Positions 8,571-14,828 of a stretch of DNA of 18,286 nt are shown here, in pieces. Both the position numbers and the translations under genes were made by a program. The stretch is from Bacillota bacterium. GTDB taxonomy: Bacteria > Bacillota > Clostridia > Peptostreptococcales > Anaerovoracaceae. Every line of letters begins with the position of its first letter. Within the stretch, counting starts at the first letter, position 1. The stretch covers positions 1 through 18,286 of the forward strand of contig CAJPNN010000032.1 of assembly GCA_905372035.1 (NCBI GenBank). The letters run 5' to 3'. Under the pieces are notes generated by a model. That model had not been told where the DNA came from, did no database searches, and saw only the letters and a program-made list of their open reading frames with translations.

Positions 8571-10361
8571 TTAATTCTCCTCATTTCCTTTCTCATCAAC
8601 TTTTTTTTCATCCGTGTATCCGATCATACCTGTTACAAATGCATAACCTATATTCTTAAATTTCAAATCGTTTTCCAGATTTTCCGCAAATATAGCCGGT
8701 ATTGGTTTTTGCACATACATATGTGCATTGATCATCGTATCCATAAATGCGTATTTATTATTTGTTTTTAACGCATTCAACATTCGATATGCAATACTTC
8801 CAAGTTTTTTATTATATCCTGTTCCTTTTGCTTTAACATTCGTTTCATTGCTTATATCATTTGATTTAACATCCGCTTTATTGCCTGAATTATCTTTTTT
8901 CTCATCTCCGTATGCATCTCTTAAGTAATAACCATGACTTTTCGCGATTCTTATCATGTTTTTATCGTCTTTTTCCATTACTCCTACCTCCCTTAAATAT
9001 TCCGCGTTTATTTTTAATATATTCTCTATCGTGCTCATACTATACATTGCTTTATCAGGTATGGACAGTTTGTAATGTATCAATTTATGAATAAGCAGGA
9101 ATTGATTTTCATTGTTCACCAATCTGTTCATAACTTCATCATACAAATACATCGTTGCATTTCCTTCCGAAAGTCTACCGTTTTGTATCCTTTCGAAACA
9201 TTTATCACAATTTTCAATCGTCTTCAATATAAATTTTGTTATTATATTGAATGTGTAAGATACATTATCACTATCCTGGTCATGGGAAAATCTGATCACT
9301 TGAACATCCGACAATTCGTATCCCGGTGTTTCATTTATTTTTCTGCTCATTTGTTTTTGCAAAGCCCTATAAATTACAGTACCGCCTTCCGAGCTTTGTA
9401 AAACATCCTTTTTTATAATTTGATTAATTCGCACGATTTCTTGCAAATCCATCGAAGAATTCACAAAAATTCCTCTGTTATACAGATACGTAAATCCTGC
9501 AGGAACGCACGCATAAACCAATCTACACACGGGACAAATCGCCACGTAATTATTGAAGTCCCAGACGTGGGAAGTTTTCCTGTTTACATCAAAACCTATT
9601 TCTCGCATAAAGCTCAAATCAATGTCCAAATTTTTGATCTTGGCATTACATGTTACACACCGATACTTTGATTTTAGCCTACTGCTATCTATTTCATCCA
9701 AATATTCCTTAACAGGTTCAACAAAATAATTGCTGAATTCTTCATATATGTCGGGATTTTTATTCTGAGGATTCATTATACTGATATTACTCCAAGCATT
9801 CTTTATAATCGAATACATGGCATTTTTACCGCCGATATATTTTCTTACCTCCTTGCGCTTAAAAAACTCCACCGTCTCTTTAAGTATGTCCATCTGTTTT
9901 TTGATTTCACTCTGCTTGTCGAAAACTGTTTCATTTTTCTTCAATGATACTTTCTTCAATTCTTTTTCTTTTGCTATAGGATCAAAACCGAAGTCAAGCA
10001 TTTTATAAGCACTTACATAACTGTTGCTCTTCAAATATCTCTTTACTTGTTCAATCTGCGAATTAAGTCTATCTAAACTGTGTGTATTGAAATTTTCGAA
10101 ATTACTGTCTTCATGGTTTTGCAAAAAATCTTCAAAAGAAGTAATCCTATGTATTGAAAAAGTTTTTTCATAGGTGTCTATCAAATAAGAAAAATATTTT
10201 TCTTCAAAGTTTTCCAATCTTGAAACGGGGAATGTCAACTCATCTTGTGAAAGGGATATGTCTTCACTGTCATCAATATTGTTATGTTTCAAAATATTGT
10301 ACAACCCTAAAATCCCGCAATTGAACAACCAATCAGAATTTTTTATTGTTATTCCATTCAT
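8571..10361 (-). CDS. cas8b: Cascade large subunit Cas8b, Cst1 type (CXXC-CXXC)
   Basis: The large subunit recognises the PAM and recruits Cas3. The 596-residue protein has the paired cysteine motifs that define the Cst1 family, CVTC (235-238) and CPVC (276-279), a probable zinc site. The C-terminal third is helical and charged, with a low-complexity Lys/Asn/Asp stretch around 485-510 likely to be a linker. The ATG at 10361 has GGGAGG 6 nt upstream; a GTG one codon earlier is possible but too close to that site. It lies 47 nt after cas6. Cst1-type Cas8 with this gene order matches the C. difficile-like I-B arrangement, where CCN-type PAMs are used. Confidence 0.95.
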   Translation of the reverse strand: MNGITIKNSDWLFNCGILGLYNILKHNNIDDSEDISLSQDELTFPVSRLENFEEKYFSYLIDTYEKTFSIHRITSFEDFLQNHEDSNFENFNTHSLDRLNSQIEQVKRYLKSNSYVSAYKMLDFGFDPIAKEKELKKVSLKKNETVFDKQSEIKKQMDILKETVEFFKRKEVRKYIGGKNAMYSIIKNAWSNISIMNPQNKNPDIYEEFSNYFVEPVKEYLDEIDSSRLKSKYRCVTCNAKIKNLDIDLSFMREIGFDVNRKTSHVWDFNNYVAICPVCRLVYACVPAGFTYLYNRGIFVNSSMDLQEIVRINQIIKKDVLQSSEGGTVIYRALQKQMSRKINETPGYELSDVQVIRFSHDQDSDNVSYTFNIITKFILKTIENCDKCFERIQNGRLSEGNATMYLYDEVMNRLVNNENQFLLIHKLIHYKLSIPDKAMYSMSTIENILKINAEYLREVGVMEKDDKNMIRIAKSHGYYLRDAYGDEKKDNSGNKADVKSNDISNETNVKAKGTGYNKKLGSIAYRMLNALKTNNKYAFMDTMINAHMYVQKPIPAIFAENLENDLKFKNIGYAFVTGMIGYTDEKKVDEKGNEEN

Positions 10362-10408
10362 CACAGTCCTCCCAATTTTAAAGTCCTTATTGACTATTTA
10401 CCAGATTG

Positions 10409-11131
10409 CTATAAACTTGAAAGCATGCCGAAACCGGTACTTTTAAACGACCCTATCCCTGCCTTATAAAAGTATTCTAAGATATATGGCTTTGCCTCCA
10501 TTTTAAACATGCAAATATTGGCCAATACTTCTATCCCGTAATGTTTAACTGTCACTTCCTTATTTTTTATAAGCGAAATTCTTATATCAGCCAGGTCGTA
10601 AGAAGAGTCTTTTATACTCTCTAAAATCTGGCCTCTTGCATTCTCAACAAATAAAGTTCTTCCCTTTTTAGAATCCAAGCTATAAAACCAGTCTTTATTG
10701 GTTTTGCCATCATGTTCTCTAATTACACATGGAGACAAAGATTTAAAAGTTGCCGATTCTATCATAAAAGTTTTTTCTTGCTTCAGTTCGATTTTCTCTA
10801 TTTTCATTGTAATGCCTTTATATGAATACTCCCTTCCTCGTCCGTTAATCATAGCATTATAAAATTGTATACCCGTCGACAAATCATGTGTGGAAAAATT
10901 TAAACAAATTCTTTTATTCGGAATCCTGATCGTTTCTCTAAGGAATTCACATTCCGGCATATATAACGAAAATGTGAAATCTTTTCTATTTGTTTCTCCT
11001 TTTATATACAGTGATTCAAAAAACCGTTTATCATTTTCTGCAATATGATGTTTAATGAATGAAAGAAACATTCTGTTTTTATCTTTTGGAATTTCATCAC
11101 TATCTAAGGAAATTACAATTTGATATCTCAT
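10409..11131 (-). CDS. cas6: Cas6 pre-crRNA endoribonuclease
   Basis: Cas6 cuts each repeat transcript eight bases before its 3' end, leaving the handle. The 240-residue length is normal. The N-terminal RAMP fold starts MRYQIVISLDSDEIP, and the C-terminus carries the glycine-rich loop of the family (GIGSFKSTGFGM, about 226-237). It is the first gene of the cas operon. Its own ribosome binding site is poor (AAGAAG, 2 nt from ATG); a much better one (AAAGGAG) lies about 40 nt upstream, before a two-codon ORF and a hairpin. Cas6 would also have to process the two degenerate repeats at 13034-13107 if these yield a guide RNA. Confidence 0.95.
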   Translation of the reverse strand: MRYQIVISLDSDEIPKDKNRMFLSFIKHHIAENDKRFFESLYIKGETNRKDFTFSLYMPECEFLRETIRIPNKRICLNFSTHDLSTGIQFYNAMINGRGREYSYKGITMKIEKIELKQEKTFMIESATFKSLSPCVIREHDGKTNKDWFYSLDSKKGRTLFVENARGQILESIKDSSYDLADIRISLIKNKEVTVKHYGIEVLANICMFKMEAKPYILEYFYKAGIGSFKSTGFGMLSSL

Positions 11132-11170
11132 ATCTTCTTGTATGATTAGCTCATAGGCTAAATCATACTC
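11132..11170 (-). promoter_or_regulatory. Hairpin and two-codon ORF in the cas6 5' leader
   Basis: On the minus strand AAAGGAG precedes ATG-ATT-TAG, a start codon, one isoleucine codon and a stop. The same bases form the left arm of an inverted repeat at 11141-11167 (TATGATTTAGC against GCTAATCATA, one bulged T, 6-nt loop). A second tiny ORF, ATG-AGC-TAA, lies in the loop and right arm. The cas6 start follows 9 nt after the hairpin. No convincing promoter was found between here and the IS110 transposase. A role in translational control of cas6 is possible but unproven. Confidence 0.45.
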
Positions 11171-11279
11171 TCCTTTCCTTTTTTACTGTCTGTGTCATAA
11201 TACATTCAGATACTGTGAACTTTTTATTTTCTTTCTGTAGCATTGACTATTTAATTGGAGTGTATTGCCGCTACATTAT

Positions 11280-12640
11280 CTGAAATGTTTATTAGTTGGA
11301 TGTTGCCGGAGGCTTTGCTTTCCGAGTACTTATATCGATCAAGTTTACGAGGATAATCGTAAGGTGGACCTGACAGTATCTAATCTTTATGAAAGGAGGC
11401 GTTTTCAATGATCTATGTTGGCATTGATATCGCCAAGCTTAATCACTATGCCTCTGCCATCGATTCCGATGGCGTGGTACTCATCGAGCCGTTCGAATTC
11501 TTGAATGACAATGAGGGCTTTTACACCCTGTTATCCAAGCTCAATTCCTTTGAATTGGATGACATCATCATTGGTCTTGAATCCACTGCTCACTATGGCA
11601 ACAACCTGGTTTCTTTCCTTGTCACCAAAGGTCTGCACGTCTGTGTCATCAATCCGATACAGACCGCCACTTTGCGGAAGAACAATATCCGCAAAACCAA
11701 GACGGACAAGGTCGATACTCTGGTGATTGCTAAATCCGTCGCATTGATGGATCACCCAAGATTTGTTACTCTGTATAATATTGCTCTCATGCAACTGAAG
11801 AATCTAGGGAGATTCCGGATGAAGCTTGTTAAGCAGCGTTCTCGCACCAAGATACAGCTCACTGCTTACTTGGATCAGGTCTTCCCTGAACTCCAGTATT
11901 TCTTCAAGTCCAGTATTCATCAAAAGACGGTATACGCTATCCTAAAAGAGGCGCCCTCTGCTACCCAGATTGCTTCCATGCATCTGACTCATCTTAAAAA
12001 CCTTCTTCTGTCTAATTCCCACGGACACTTCAAGAAGGAAACGGCCTTAGAATTAAGAGTTCTGGCACAGAAGTCCGTCGGCACTGCCGACAGATCTCTA
12101 TCCATTCAGATTACTCAATCTATCGCCCAGATTGAGCTACTGGATAGTCAAATCGATGCGGTAGAGTCTGAGATGAAAGACATTGTTATATCTCTCGACT
12201 CTGTTATCATGACCATACCGGGTATCGGTCCCATCAACGGGGGAATGATTCTCGGTGAAATCGGTGACATTAACCGCTTTCCCAAGCCTCGCAAGCTGCT
12301 TGCCTTTGCGGGTCTTGACCCATCCGTTTACCAATCCGGAAACTTCATTGCGAAGAAAACAAAAATGTCAAAACGGGGATCTTCCGCCCTTCGTTATGCC
12401 CTCATGAACGCTGCTCACAATATTGTGAAGTACAATCAGACATTCAAGGAATACTATGATTGTAAAAGGGCGAAGGCCGTGGCCATTACAATGCTCTTGG
12501 ACATTGCGCTGGCAAGCTTGTCCGTGTCATCTACAAGATGCTTAAGGACGATGTGGAATTTAACTTAGATTAGATTCCATCCATATGTTTTTGAGGCTTC
12601 CTGCTGGGATGTCTTTTTAGGTTGCGCTTCTTTCTAAATG
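11280..12640 (+). mobile_element. IS110-family insertion sequence (ends approximate)
   Basis: The element is defined by its DEDD transposase at 11408-12573, visibly richer in G+C than the surrounding cas DNA. Members of this family lack long terminal inverted repeats and target duplications, so the exact ends cannot be read here; the coordinates are a guess. The upstream non-coding part (about 11250-11407) includes a small hairpin (11308-11323) and is where IS110-group elements encode their bridge RNA. An inverted repeat at 12619-12625/12640-12646 may be a terminator or lie outside the element. It separates the regulatory region at 12640-13125 from cas6. Confidence 0.7.
11408..12573 (+). pseudogene. 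IS110-family DEDD transposase with C-terminal frameshift
   Basis: The recombinase moves IS110 elements using a RuvC-like DEDD domain and a serine-bearing Transposase_20 domain. Acidic residues are visible at Asp7 (VGIDIAK), Glu58 (GLESTAHYG), Asp100 and Asp103. The second domain has TIPGIGPINGG (269-279), an SG pair at 310 and SKRG at 321-324. The start at 11408 has AAAGGAGG 8 nt upstream. In frame the protein ends at 12568 after 386 residues, but after Lys356 (12473-12475) the family-like ending RGHYNALGHCAGKLVRVIY lies in the -1 frame, running to TAG at 12571-12573. One missing G at 12475-12476 explains this. The copy may be inactive, although the catalytic residues precede the shift. Confidence 0.9.
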
Positions 12641-12644
12641 CAAC

Positions 12645-12683
12645 TTATTCTATTTTCTTCTGAAATTTACCTTGACTTTTCAT
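12645..12683 (-). CDS. 12-codon mini-ORF behind the CreA-targeted promoter
   Basis: The ORF encodes MKSQGKFQKKIE. It has an excellent ribosome binding site, GGGAGGAG 7 nt before the ATG, and lies about 30 nt from the predicted start point of the minus-strand promoter at 12720-12748. The Shine-Dalgarno sits in the loop of a small hairpin (TTGG/CCAA), and a 7-bp hairpin begins at the stop codon (12640-12646 with 12619-12625). A strong promoter and site ahead of so short a frame suggests either a CreT-like toxin minigene or the leftover 5' end of a gene cut by IS110. The sequence alone does not decide; no rare-codon pair is obvious. Confidence 0.45.
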   Translation of the reverse strand: MKSQGKFQKKIE

Positions 12684-12719
12684 AGTTGGTCTCCTCCCAA
12701 GTTTATTTAAGCTAGTATC

Positions 12720-12748
12720 ATAATAACCGTCTTATCGAATTTTATCAA
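12720..12748 (-). promoter_or_regulatory. Strong sigma-70 promoter next to the guide target
   Basis: On the minus strand the -35 is TTGATA (12748-12743), the spacer 17 bp and the -10 TATTAT (12725-12720). It faces the cas operon and the mini-ORF at 12645-12683. Its -35 abuts the CCA motif and the protospacer-like site at 12749-12768, so a bound Cascade would crowd or cover it. Before the IS110 insertion it could have been the cas operon promoter or a toxin promoter. Confidence 0.75.
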
Positions 12749-12770
12749 CCATTATATTTGTATTTATAAT
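12742..12770 (+). promoter_or_regulatory. Possible plus-strand promoter inside the guide target
   Basis: TTATCA (12742-12747), 17 bp, then TATAAT (12765-12770) form a plausible plus-strand promoter. The -10 overlaps the 3' part of the matched site. It would transcribe towards a 6-codon ORF (12839-12859, MSEYKN, weak AAGAAG site) whose ATG region forms a GAGTG/CACTC hairpin followed by a T-rich stretch (12868-12880). This tandem order, toxin promoter then guide gene, resembles known CreTA modules, but the A+T-rich setting makes chance promoters common. Confidence 0.4.
12749..12768 (+). promoter_or_regulatory. Protospacer-like target of the CreA-type guide, with CCA PAM
   Basis: CCA at 12749-12751 is followed by a 17-base stretch (12752-12768) agreeing with the guide at 13063-13079 as TTATA, mismatch, TTGTA, mismatch, TTATA. 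Mismatches fall only at positions 6 and 12, and the next at 18, the bases flipped out of pairing in type I Cascade. The guide register is fixed independently by the pseudo-handle. The site also lies within a perfect 13-bp inverted repeat (12751-12763/12771-12783). Confidence 0.85.
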
Positions 12771-12967
12771 ATACAAATATAATTTATATATTGTGTACTT
12801 CTGTACTTTCCCTTTTACCATATCTAATAAGAAGTCTTATGAGTGAATATAAAAATTAAAAACACTCGATTTTATTTTCTAAACCATGGCTTCCTACTAA
12901 CACCTATAGGTTTCGGCTTTTGAAAAACACATGAACCTAAAAAATATAAATTTCTTTATTTATATCA

Positions 12968-12996
12968 TTTACATCTCTCCGATTTCAGATTACAAT
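12968..12996 (+). promoter_or_regulatory. Promoter of the crRNA-like guide gene
   Basis: TTTACA (12968-12973), exactly 17 bp, then TACAAT (12991-12996): each box differs from consensus by one base. The expected start is about 13003, some 30 nt before the first degenerate repeat. Confidence 0.75.
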
Positions 12997-13002
12997 CATT
13001 AC

Positions 13003-13123
13003 AGCTTTATAGCTGACTTTTACTTTCAATTTATTTAATAGAAACAAGTTTGAAATATAAAATTATAATTGTACTTATACATTTTCCTTAATAGAAGCAT
13101 ATTGAACATTGGTCTGGAACCAA
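13003..13123 (+). ncRNA. CreA/CreR-like crRNA-like guide: pseudo-repeat, short spacer, pseudo-repeat
   Basis: The first pseudo-repeat (13034-13062) keeps TTTAATAGAA and TTGAAAT of the array repeat, has one extra base in the middle and ends in ATATAAAA against the true handle ATGTAAAT. The second (13085-13107) keeps 19 consecutive repeat bases, TTAATAGAAGCATATTGAA (13088-13106), but loses the handle. The 22-25 nt between them form a short guide starting TTATAATTGTAC. A hairpin (13109-13113/13119-13123) with a short T-rich stretch may end the RNA. Minimal degenerate CRISPR units with one partial-match guide are known as CreA (repressing toxin creT) or as cas autorepressors; both use Cas6 and Cascade. 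The transcript runs divergently from the cas operon. Here the architecture is read directly from sequence, while expression and processing are inferred. Confidence 0.85.
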
Positions 13124-13213
13124 CATTTCTACATATCATCTGATACGCTTTTCTATATTTTCATATCGTTTAAAATCTACTGTACACAAAAATTGCAGCA
13201 CCTCGTTTTATCA

Positions 13214-13438
13214 TTATCCAAAGGTCATTTCCAATAATTCCTGTACTGTATCCTTGCTCCTAACTCGGATCATATTATCATCTGCCCTAGCTCGCGAAAG
13301 CAAATTCATGCTTCCGTACCATATTATTTCATAGTCTATAATGGCAAAATGTTCATGCATATGATCCTGAAGCATAACCTTTATGCCGCAATTCTCCAGT
13401 GTCTGTACAAGAGCTTTAGTATCTTCAACCTTTTTGTC
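13214..13438 (-). pseudogene. C-terminal remnant of a phospholipase-D-like domain protein
   Basis: A 74-codon open stretch ends at TAA (13214-13216) and is preceded in frame by TAG (13439-13441), with no suitable start. It reads HEHFAIID then WYGSMNLLS and DNMIRV, the pattern of the C-terminal PLD-like half found on some helicases and nucleases: a His-x-(Lys) motif variant with Asp, followed by the GS(M/I)N motif. The catalytic Lys of the classic HxK motif is not present. The rest of the gene is absent from the window. It is probably debris of a former defence or helicase gene beside the CRISPR locus. Confidence 0.65.
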
Positions 13439-13455
13439 CTATAAGCCTGATTAAA

Positions 13456-13500
13456 TTTAAAAATCCCTACAACCGCTTAAACTTACGGTTTATAGGGATT
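13456..13500 (-). terminator. Rho-independent terminator, minus strand
   Basis: Arms at 13462-13475 and 13486-13500 pair as 8 bp and 5 bp separated by a 1x2 internal loop, with a 10-nt loop. On the minus strand a TTTTT tract follows. It would end the short transcript from the promoter at 13604-13632. Confidence 0.75.
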
Positions 13501-13603
13501 GGTATTACTACTCCAGCTCGATAATTACCATAGCATATTTGTTTCTCATTTATACAAAACAACATCTATTTAGTTTCTATTTTCGAGCATTTTATACCTA
13601 TTT

Positions 13604-13653
13604 TTTATAGTTTTTGAGTTTTTTAGTATCAAAACAGTATCAACATTGATACT
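13604..13653 (-). promoter_or_regulatory. Operator-covered promoter reading away from the XRE gene
   Basis: On the minus strand TTGATA (13632-13627), 17 bp and TATAAA (13609-13604) form a good promoter. AGTATCAA occurs at 13625-13632 across the -35. It occurs again at 13636-13643 as half of a near-perfect palindrome (AGTATCAA, CA, TTGATACT; 13636-13653). Direct and inverted half-sites like these fit a phage-type or XRE repressor. Only very short ORFs lie between this promoter and the terminator at 13456-13500, so the product may be a small RNA or a gene that has been lost. Confidence 0.6.
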
Positions 13654-13681
13654 ATTATTATGCACTAAAACTAATAATTTA

Positions 13682-14796
13682 GGCTTAATTAACTTACCGT
13701 GGACTTGTAACTCATTCTTGTAATGAGAAACTAAATAAATTGTGGTTTCGTAATGCTTTTGTAGTTATCGCAAATGGATAACATATCATCCATGCAAGCT
13801 TTTCATACAATTCATTAATGTCCATCCCCATAAACCTGCGCATACATACAAACAATGCAGTATATCGGTTGATGTACTTCGTTGCTACCCCTCGATACTG
13901 GGCTAGTTTATTTTTGATGACAGAGTGAATATGGTTTACAACGTTTAGATGTTCTACTTGATTGTAACTTTGGTGTCCTTTTAGATGTACTACCTTGCAA
14001 TTCTTACATTCTGCCAAAGAGTTATAACAATCTGTTCCATCTGTGTAGATGATAGAGCGTTGTGTAATGTTATTTTTGAAGGTATCCTGTATAATATCTT
14101 TGGTTGGTCGGGATTGGCCAACTGCCAAAAATATCTCGTGTTCATTTCTATCTGTTGTGGTGACGATACATATTTGTTCATAGGATATTCCTCTAAACCT
14201 TGAAGGCTCGCCTCTATGGCGGGCTTTTCTGTGTTTCAAGGAAGAACCTTTGGAAGATTCAAGAACGTATGTCTCATCACACTCTATCGTTCCAGATAGT
14301 TGTATCTTTTCTGATTCCAAATACTTTTCAAGCATACTAAGAAACTTATGACGATTTAGACGTTTCGCAGTCTTATGGATAGGAACCATCGTCAAGGTAT
14401 CGATACAGATCTCCACAAACTCATCTACATCGATCTTCAAAAAGGAAGTTATCATATGAGAATCATAGGTAAACTTGTGATAACAATCCATACAGAGATA
14501 TCTCTGTTTCCCACGGGCAAAGCCTTTCTTGATCATCTTTGTCTTCTTGTGACAATAAGGACATTGATATGGTCTATTATCACCCAAGCGATCATTTAGA
14601 TTACAGAAATCGATGATTTCTTTTTGGATACGGTTCTGTTGTGATTGTGTTAGTTTGTTAAAGTTAGTGATTAATTCTGTCTCATGCATAATAGATTTCT
14701 CCTTTATCATGAGACTAATCTATTATGTATTTTCAATATTGATGTGCATATTAACACTCATCTATGATATTAAGTCCACTATGAGTTAATTAAGCC
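13682..14796 (-). mobile_element. Complete IS1595-family insertion sequence with 8-bp target duplication
   Basis: Terminal inverted repeats of 25 bp (13682-13706 and 14772-14796) agree at 22 positions; both start GGCTTAATTAACT from the outside and end GTGGACTT. The flanks are the direct repeat ATAATTTA (13674-13681 and 14797-14804), the 8-bp duplication expected of this family. The single transposase gene is intact. Removing the element brings the XRE gene within about 50 nt of the operator at 13636-13653. Confidence 0.93.
13712..14689 (-). CDS. IS1595-family transposase
   Basis: This is the DDE-type transposase of the element at 13682-14796. I start it at 14689 (325 residues, MHETELITNF) because AAGGAG lies 9 nt upstream; the ATG at 14710 precedes that site. 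An N-terminal zinc ribbon uses Cys43, Cys46, Cys66 and Cys69 (CPYC and CMDC). The ISXO2-type DDE domain has CDETY (Asp138-Glu139), Asp217 in YTDGTD and a VEHLNVVNHIHS block (245-256) supplying the third ligand. No internal stop or frameshift is seen, so with paired ends and a target duplication the element looks recent and possibly active. Confidence 0.93.
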   Translation of the reverse strand: MHETELITNFNKLTQSQQNRIQKEIIDFCNLNDRLGDNRPYQCPYCHKKTKMIKKGFARGKQRYLCMDCYHKFTYDSHMITSFLKIDVDEFVEICIDTLTMVPIHKTAKRLNRHKFLSMLEKYLESEKIQLSGTIECDETYVLESSKGSSLKHRKARHRGEPSRFRGISYEQICIVTTTDRNEHEIFLAVGQSRPTKDIIQDTFKNNITQRSIIYTDGTDCYNSLAECKNCKVVHLKGHQSYNQVEHLNVVNHIHSVIKNKLAQYRGVATKYINRYTALFVCMRRFMGMDINELYEKLAWMICYPFAITTKALRNHNLFSFSLQE

Positions 14797-14828
14797 ATAA
14801 TTTATTTATGGTACATATACTCTGTATG

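Noticed and set aside
11108..11124. Partial match of the guide to the start of cas6 on the minus strand
   Set aside because: Mismatches at seed positions 3 and 4 and no CC-type PAM; much weaker than the site at 12752.
11326..11334. GTACTTATA shared between the IS110 left end and the middle of the guide
   Set aside because: It matches only guide positions 9-17, lacks seed pairing and a PAM in register.
12967..12977. ATTTACATCTC resembling the end of the array repeat in the opposite orientation
   Set aside because: The next bases do not match the repeat and the stretch is part of the guide gene's -35 region; judged chance.
12931..13038. A 35-codon hydrophobic ORF on the plus strand ending inside the first pseudo-repeat
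   Set aside because: It could pass for a small hydrophobic toxin, but it has no Shine-Dalgarno and overlaps the guide promoter (12968-12996); A+T-rich DNA yields such Ile/Phe/Tyr-rich frames by chance.
13503..13570. Short minus-strand ORFs (one ending KYAMVIIELE, one of about 32 codons running into the terminator)
   Set aside because: No ribosome binding sites and they overlap in different frames; not enough to call a gene.
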